Shown piece after piece: positions 54,011-64,000 of a stretch of DNA of 64,000 nucleotides (within the stretch, counting starts at the first letter, position 1; each line of letters begins with the position of its first letter). The notes beneath the pieces are model-generated. The model saw only the letters and a program-made list of their open reading frames with translations, searched no databases and was not told the DNA's origin. Position numbers and translations under genes: made by a program. Origin of the DNA: Viridibacterium sp035456105 (GTDB lineage Bacteria; Pseudomonadota; Gammaproteobacteria; Burkholderiales; Rhodocyclaceae); assembly GCA_035456105.1 (NCBI GenBank), contig DATIDV010000010.1, forward strand, positions 123,525 through 187,524, in the 5' to 3' direction.

Positions 54011-56939
54011 GGTCTTGGGTGTCGTCGCAGAACAGGGCCGCGACCGGGAATGTCCGCAGCACGTCGGCCAATTGCAGCGTAGCGTCTCGAGGCGCGTGGC
54101 GCCAGCCGCCGATACTGTCCCGCAGACTCGTCGGGCCACCCGGCAATACGATTTCCGTATCGCCCCAGACATCGCCGACCGGCGCGACGCCCGATGCGAG
54201 TCCCATCGACGCCGACAGCCGCGTGCCGACGACCACCAGCCAGCGGCTGTCACTGTGACGCGCGAAGGCGAGCACATGGCGGCTGTGCATACCACGCACT
54301 TCGAGCCCGAGATATGCGGATTGCCTGAGCATGTCGGCCTGCTCGCGACGCAGTTGCAGGGCTCGCCAGATCACCCAGAACTTGGCGCGTCCGTCGACGG
54401 CGTTGGTCAGGAGTTCCTGCAGGGCGGGTTGGCGATCAGGCTGTTCAGCGATGGCCCGTGCTTCGGTCAGCATCGCGCGGCGACGTGTAAAGTCGACTGG
54501 GCGGCGGTTGTCCGGGTCGACCAGTGACAATTCGATGGCCTCGTGGCCCTGGTAGAAATCAGGCACGCCGGGCGACAGGCTCTTGATCAGTGCGAGGGTC
54601 AGGGAGCTAAGTGCGCCATGCCACGAGAATACAGCGGCGCTGCGCAGGAGGTCGTCGAGGAACAGATTGCTTTCGCGCCGCTGCAGCAGCGCGTGCACGA
54701 AGTTCGACAAGGCGGCCTCGTAGGCGATGTTCGGACTCATCCAGCTTGTCAGCACCTTGGCTTCGCGTACCGATTTGAGCATGGCCTGTTCGACGCGGTT
54801 GGCGTAGGCCAGCAGCGCTGCGTCATCCAGATCGCCGTTCGGCAAGCTGCCAACCAGTAGTTGGTAGAGCAGGTATTCGTCGTTGCGCGTCGGTGCAGGG
54901 GTGGCGTTGACGATGCGTTTGTGGCGACGATTCATGCGGCTCCAGCGCCGTATGCCGAGACGCCAGGCCGCCGGCAGTTCGCTGATCACGTTGATGCGCA
55001 TGCGCACGTCTTCGGAGCGCTTTGCATCATGCGTGGAGGTGGTCAGCATGGTGTGTGGCCAGTTGACGGAACGATCATGACTGGCCGCGTGAAAGCCGGT
55101 GACGGTCATGCCGAACGCATCCGGGTCGCCACCGACGTCATTGACCGACACCAACCGGTGGTGGCGATACAGCGCCGTGTCCTCGATGCCTTTGGCGGTA
55201 ACCGGTGCGGTGTATTGCTGCAGGCGTCGCGCGAAAACGCGGTAGCGCTCGCCAAGGCCGGCAGGCGCGCCGGGCAGGGGATGGCCGAGCAGCACGCGGC
55301 GCAGGAAATCGAACACGCTGGCCTCGCCAGCAACGCTGCGTCGTCGTGCGCGCCCGATGGCCCAGTCGATGAATTTGCGATCCTGCTTGCTTGGCGTGTC
55401 GATGATGTAGGTGCGATAGACCGGAAACGAGGCGATGACTTCGGCGAGTGCCTGCCGCAGGGAGTTGAAGGTGAAGTCGCGCGTGCGGCGGTCTTCGCGT
55501 GCCAGGCGCAGCAGGCTTACGCTCAGCAAGGTCAGCTCGCCAGCCAGGCTGCTGTTCATCACGAGATGGCGACACTGCCAGGTGAGCGTGTCGAAATCGA
55601 CCGCCTCGTCGCGCACGAAGGCTCGCCATACGCGGTCAAGACGCTTTTTCGCGGCGTCGTCCAGCAAGACCCCGCTGATGACGTTGGCAAATCGATATCC
55701 GGTCGTGCCATGCACCGCCCACTCCGTGGGCACCTGTTCGTAGGGCGCGGCGATCTTCTCCACGACGACGTAGAGAGGCAGCGCGGCGGCACGACCTTCA
55801 CTGGCGGCTTGCGGTGCTGTCAGGCCAGCCAGTTCGGCGTAGCGCTGCTGCAATCGCGTGAAGTAGCCGGCTGGATCGGCCATGCCATCCGGATGATCGA
55901 TACGCAGGCCGTCCACTGCGCCGCTCACCGCGAGATCGAGCACCAGAGAATGCGTGGCTTCGAAAACCTCGGCGCGCTCCATGCGCAGCGCGGCCAGTTC
56001 GTTGATGTCGAAGAAGCGACGATAGTTGATCTCGTCCGAGGCGATGCGCCAGTGCGCGAGACGGTAGGCCTGAAGGTCGATCAGCGCGTGCAGCCTGTTG
56101 AAACTGGTGCGCTCGCCGGGGCGACCGTTGAGGTTGGCTACCACGGACCCGATGGCTTCGACCAGGGCAGGGTATGACTTCAGCACGCTACTCAGTCGTG
56201 CCTGCAGCGTGGTCTTGTCTGTCTGGCGGCGTAGTCGCTGCGCGCCGTCGGCGGTGGCGCGGTGCGGCAGTTGTGCGAATTGCATCGCCAGAGCGATCAG
56301 CTCGCTGGTCACCGCGTTGCTCGAGGTGCGTGTCGGCAGTTGTTGCAGTGCTTCGCGCAGCAAGGGGCCGTAGCACGCCGGGTCGATCGGCAACTGGTGT
56401 TCGTGGTAGCTCAGCGTGAAGCGGCCGTAGATGGCGTCGAAGGCCAGGCGCAATTCGCCACGTTCGAGAATGACGCCGTACTGGTCGCCGAGAATGGGCA
56501 GGAGCACCTTGCCGACCAGCGCCGGGTCGGCAGACTGCCAGTCGATGTCGAAGAACTCTGCGTAGGCCGAGGCGGCGCCGTTTTCCAGCACGTCGAGCCA
56601 CCAGGCATTGTCGCCGCCGAGCACGCCCATGTGATTCGGCACGATGTCGATCAGCAAGCCCATGCCGTGCGCGTGCAGGCTGGCGACGAGCTGGTCGAAA
56701 TCCTCGCGCGTGCCAAGCTCCGGATTGAGTACGCCATGATCGACCACGTCGTAGCCATGCTGGCTGCCGGCGCGTGCGCGCAAGGGTGGCGAAATGTAGA
56801 GATGGCTGATGCCAAGCTCGGCGAGATAGGGCACCAGTCCCATCGCATCGGCGAAACGGAAGTGGTCGTGAAGTTGCAGCCGGTAGGTGGCGCGTGGAAT
56901 CTTCGTCCGGGCGTCGCGCGGTGCGGATGTGTTTGTCAT
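53973..56939 (-). CDS. treY: Maltooligosyltrehalose synthase
   Basis: TreY converts the reducing end of maltooligosaccharides to a trehalose unit. The 988-residue GH13 protein starts with PRATYRLQLHDHFRFADA, then LGISHLYISPPLRARAGSQHGYDVVDHG (split here as LGISHLYISPPLRA and GSQHGYDVVDHG), LIDIVPNHMG, the nucleophile region GLRIDHPDGMADP, VVEKIAAPYEQVP with the acid/base Glu, and TSTHDAKRSEDVRMRI. The length is above the usual 700-900 but within the family range. Its ATG (56939) overlaps the treZ stop by four bases. Confidence 0.95.
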   Translation of the reverse strand: MTNTSAPRDARTKIPRATYRLQLHDHFRFADAMGLVPYLAELGISHLYISPPLRARAGSQHGYDVVDHGVLNPELGTREDFDQLVASLHAHGMGLLIDIVPNHMGVLGGDNAWWLDVLENGAASAYAEFFDIDWQSADPALVGKVLLPILGDQYGVILERGELRLAFDAIYGRFTLSYHEHQLPIDPACYGPLLREALQQLPTRTSSNAVTSELIALAMQFAQLPHRATADGAQRLRRQTDKTTLQARLSSVLKSYPALVEAIGSVVANLNGRPGERTSFNRLHALIDLQAYRLAHWRIASDEINYRRFFDINELAALRMERAEVFEATHSLVLDLAVSGAVDGLRIDHPDGMADPAGYFTRLQQRYAELAGLTAPQAASEGRAAALPLYVVVEKIAAPYEQVPTEWAVHGTTGYRFANVISGVLLDDAAKKRLDRVWRAFVRDEAVDFDTLTWQCRHLVMNSSLAGELTLLSVSLLRLAREDRRTRDFTFNSLRQALAEVIASFPVYRTYIIDTPSKQDRKFIDWAIGRARRRSVAGEASVFDFLRRVLLGHPLPGAPAGLGERYRVFARRLQQYTAPVTAKGIEDTALYRHHRLVSVNDVGGDPDAFGMTVTGFHAASHDRSVNWPHTMLTTSTHDAKRSEDVRMRINVISELPAAWRLGIRRWSRMNRRHKRIVNATPAPTRNDEYLLYQLLVGSLPNGDLDDAALLAYANRVEQAMLKSVREAKVLTSWMSPNIAYEAALSNFVHALLQRRESNLFLDDLLRSAAVFSWHGALSSLTLALIKSLSPGVPDFYQGHEAIELSLVDPDNRRPVDFTRRRAMLTEARAIAEQPDRQPALQELLTNAVDGRAKFWVIWRALQLRREQADMLRQSAYLGLEVRGMHSRHVLAFARHSDSRWLVVVGTRLSASMGLASGVAPVGDVWGDTEIVLPGGPTSLRDSIGGWRHAPRDATLQLADVLRTFPVAALFCDDTQDHDDSRRKHADAN

Positions 56940-58764
56940 CTTGCTTCGAACGTGATCAGCACCGACCAGGCCGCGAGTCCGGCTGCCGCGGGGTGGCTGC
57001 GATAGACGACTTCGCCGGGCAAATCGGCGGCGAGTTCTTGCGGGCCGTCGTGAGCGGCGAGCTGTGCGCGCAAATACCAGCGATTTCCGCCCGCTAGCGG
57101 CCAGCTCAGGTGCAGTGTGTCCGGCGCCGGGAACGTCGCGTTGCCGTTGCGCGCACCGGCCAGCCAGGGCACCAGCAGCGCCTGGCGACGTTGCAGCAGG
57201 TCGGTGTACAAGGCCAGCCAGCCTGCATGCGGCTCGCGCTGCCGCTCGTTCCAGTCGAGCTTGCTTTGCAGGAATGTCTCTTCTGCATTCGGATCGGGAA
57301 TGCGTTCGCGTACGGCAGGGTCGCTGAAGCGTGCAAAGCGCCTGAACTCGGCGCGCCGTCCTTCCGTCACGGCCTGCGCCAGCGCGCCTTCGAAATCGCA
57401 GAAGTACAGGAAGGGTGTGCTGGCACCCCATTCCTCTCCCATGAACAACATCGGCGGCGACGGTGACAGCAAGACGCAGGCAGTCAGGGCGCGCAGTGCA
57501 TCTTCGCGGCCGGCAGCTGCCGCGAGCGTCGTGATGCGTTCGCCGAACGCGCGATTGCCGACCTGGTCATGGGTTTGCAGGGAGTTCACGAAAGCCAGCG
57601 GCGGCAAATGCGCCGACGGCGTTCCGCGCGCTTCACCTTTACGATATGGAGAAGGGTCGCCCTGGTAGGCGAAGCCTTCGGCCAGTGCACGTCCGAGCAG
57701 CGCTACTGGTCCCTCGGCGAAGTCCTCGTAGTAGCCATCCGTTTCGCCCGTAGCGATGACGTGCACGGCGTGATGCACGTCGTCATTCCATTGCGCGTCG
57801 GCGAGGCCCGGTTTACCGGTTGCGTCGCGCACGAGACGGGCGGCGTCGTTGAGCTCGTTCTCGAGGATCAGATGTACGGGGCGGTTGCGTCCGGGACCAG
57901 CACGCACGACTTGCGCAAGCTCATCGATGAAATGCGGCGTGCCTCTGTCTTGCATGGCGTGCACGGCGTCGATGCGCAAACCATCAAGATGGAACTCTTC
58001 GATCCAGTACAGCGCGTTGTGGATGAAGAAGTCGCGCACGGTACGGCTTGCCTTGCCATCGAAATTGATGGCGTCTCCCCACGGCGTCTGCCGCTCGGGA
58101 TTAAAAAAGGCGGGCGCAGAGACGTGCAGATAATTGCCGTCGGGGCCGAAGTGGTTATAGACCACATCGAGCAACACCATGAGGCTGCGCTGATGTGCCG
58201 CGACGATGAAGCGCTTCATGTCGTCCGGCGCACCATAAGCGGCCTTCGGGGCGAATGGCAGTACGCCGTCATAGCCCCAGCCGCGCTTTCCGGGAAAATC
58301 GGCAACCGGCATCAGTTCGACAGCAGTCACGCCCAGCGCGACCAGATCGTCGAGGCGATCCATGGCTGCAACGAAAGTGCCCTCGGGCGTGAAGCAGCCC
58401 ACGTGCATTTCGTAGATCACCGCCTCATGCCATGGACGGCCGCGCCAGTCATCGTCCGCCCAGTCGAATGCGGCAGGCTGGGTCAGCGTGCTCGGGCCGT
58501 GGACGGTGGCGTTGCTGCGTGACGCAGGGTCCGGCACGACCAGCTTTCCATCCACGTTGAAGGCATATTCGGTGTGCGCGTCCGCCCGTTCCACTTCAAG
58601 CTCGAACCAGCCGTCGTCACGGGCAAGCATCGGATACGAGCCACGATCCAGTCCGCCGGTGGTGCGCACAAGCTCGATGCGATCGGCACCCGGCGCCCAC
58701 AAGCGAAAACGTGCACCGCCATCAGGCGTGGGTTGTGCGCCAAAAGGCATCGCATGCGTGCGTT

Positions 58765-58768
<4 letters not shown>
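56936..58768 (-). CDS. treZ: Maltooligosyltrehalose trehalohydrolase
   Basis: TreZ releases trehalose from the chains made by TreY. The 610-residue GH13 enzyme has an N-terminal CBM48-like domain (GGARFRLWAPGADRIELV), then the barrel with FNHFG-type DVVYNHFGPDGNYLH, the nucleophile GLRIDAVHAM, LILENELND and NSLQTHDQVGNR, and a C-terminal beta domain. I chose the ATG at 58768 (MKRTHAMPFGAQPTP), which overlaps the glgX stop as ATGA. It lies between glgX and treY in one operon. Confidence 0.95.
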
Positions 58769-60905
<2,137 letters not shown>

Positions 60906-60906
<1 letters not shown>

Positions 60907-61589
60907 CAGCGTTTGCCACCAGTGGAGTCGCGCGGAAACCAGCGCTCAAGCAGTTCCGCAGCGCGTTCGCGCGCGCCCAGACCGAAGGCCAGCGCCAGCG
61001 CCAGCACCACGCCGGCCAGCAGGATCAGGAAGGTCTGCTGGATCAGGCTGCCACCAATATCGAGCTGATCGATGGCGAGCAGGATGACGAAGGTCATGAG
61101 GCCGTAGCGCACGATGCGGCCAAGTATCCCGGCATCGCTGACGCCGGCCGCCTGGAAGTAGTGCTGCACGGCCGTGGCGACGAAGCGCGCGAAGTAAGCG
61201 CCGAACACCAGCACCAGCACGGCGACCAGCAAGTGCGGCACGAACATGAGGAGCCGGCTGAGCAGATCGGTGACCTGCGTCAGCCCCATGCTGTTGAAGG
61301 CGACGATCAGCGAAGCGAGCATCACGAATGCATAGCAGATGATGCCTACCCACTCGGCGGTGTCCTTACGGGCGCCGCCTTGCTGCAGGAAGTTGTCGAT
61401 GCCGGCACGCTCGGTCAGGACGTGAAAGTTGAACGCGCGCAACGCCTTGACGATGCTGAAACGGATGGCCTTGGCGATCAGCCAGCCGACGAGGAGCACG
61501 AGCATCGCCACGCCGAGCCGTGGCAGGAAGTTTCCAATCTCCGTCAGGAAGCCACGCAGCGGCAGGATCAGTACGTCAATGTGTTCCAT
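60906..61589 (-). CDS. CmpX-like membrane protein (mechanosensitive-channel TM helices)
   Basis: The 227-residue protein has four to five transmembrane helices, the first in RLGVAMLVLLVGWLIAKAI, the typical conserved TM helix of the MscS-related family to which CmpX of Pseudomonas belongs. Others are at GIICYAFVMLASLIVAF, LLVAVLVLVFGAYFARFV, and LILLAGVVLALALAFGLGAR, the last with the Gly/Ala pattern seen in MscS-type pore helices. It lacks the full beta domain of MscS, so channel activity is uncertain. It lies between treS-maltokinase and glgX, coupled to glgX by a TGATG overlap. AGAGGAAA is upstream of the ATG. Confidence 0.8.
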
Positions 61590-61606
61590 CTCGGTTTCCT
61601 CTTCAG

Positions 61607-64000
<2,394 letters not shown>

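Overview
The window reads as a chromosome segment of a high-GC betaproteobacterium. rpsT lies next to a DUF3579 gene and argF, an arrangement I associate with that class. The type VI secretion (T6SS) genes use the Burkholderia-type order, and BPSL0067/STY0301-family genes are present. I cannot name the genus. No rRNA, tRNA, CRISPR array or complete insertion sequence was seen.

Layout. 0-13.5 kb is mostly housekeeping and metabolism: rpsT, a DUF3579 protein, argF, a HAD-like hydrolase, a TrhA/hemolysin III membrane protein, a decayed P-type ATPase remnant, a universal stress protein, an O-acyltransferase with an SGNH domain, a DMT permease, a SHOCT lipoprotein, and a four-gene 2-oxoacid oxidoreductase operon (gamma-alpha-beta plus an FAD/Fe-S subunit) that probably passes electrons to NAD(P). 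14-29 kb holds a translationally coupled pair of lipoproteins (a two-heme-site DUF1111 oxidoreductase and a GH128-like glucanase), an SRPBCC protein, a TonB-like protein, an MFS permease, a 1136-residue transglutaminase/DUF2126 protein, a DUF4349 lipoprotein, an ABM-domain protein and phosphotransacetylase. Two REP-like palindromes are at 13.9 and 19.6 kb.

29.6-52.6 kb is a T6SS locus with two divergent arms on either side of an AT-rich gap (49.33-49.85 kb). The rightward arm is tssJ-tssK-tssL. The leftward arm is a TPR lipoprotein gene, tssB, tssC, hcp, tssE, tssF, tssG, a BPSL0067/STY0301 cassette, clpV and vgrG, followed by an effector island. In that island a 1005-residue protein of unknown function follows vgrG, then an FGE-like lipoprotein and two membrane-protein genes. 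A duplicated lipoprotein 5' end and a broken vgrG tail show that the island has been rearranged. tssM, tssA and a PAAR gene are not in the window, so a working apparatus would need genes elsewhere.

52.8-64 kb is a leftward run of trehalose/glycogen genes with overlapping or near-overlapping ends: treS-maltokinase (its start lies beyond the window), a CmpX-like membrane protein, glgX, treZ, treY and a GH100-like glycosidase. Together they could turn glycogen-type glucan into trehalose. The embedded membrane-channel homologue suggests a link to osmotic stress.

The part I find most worth following is the vgrG effector island at 29.6-38.8 kb. It contains a large candidate effector without a recognised catalytic domain, matched transthyretin-like modules on VgrG and the candidate effector, candidate immunity proteins, and traces of recombination. 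All family assignments were made by eye from protein sequence; no database search was run.
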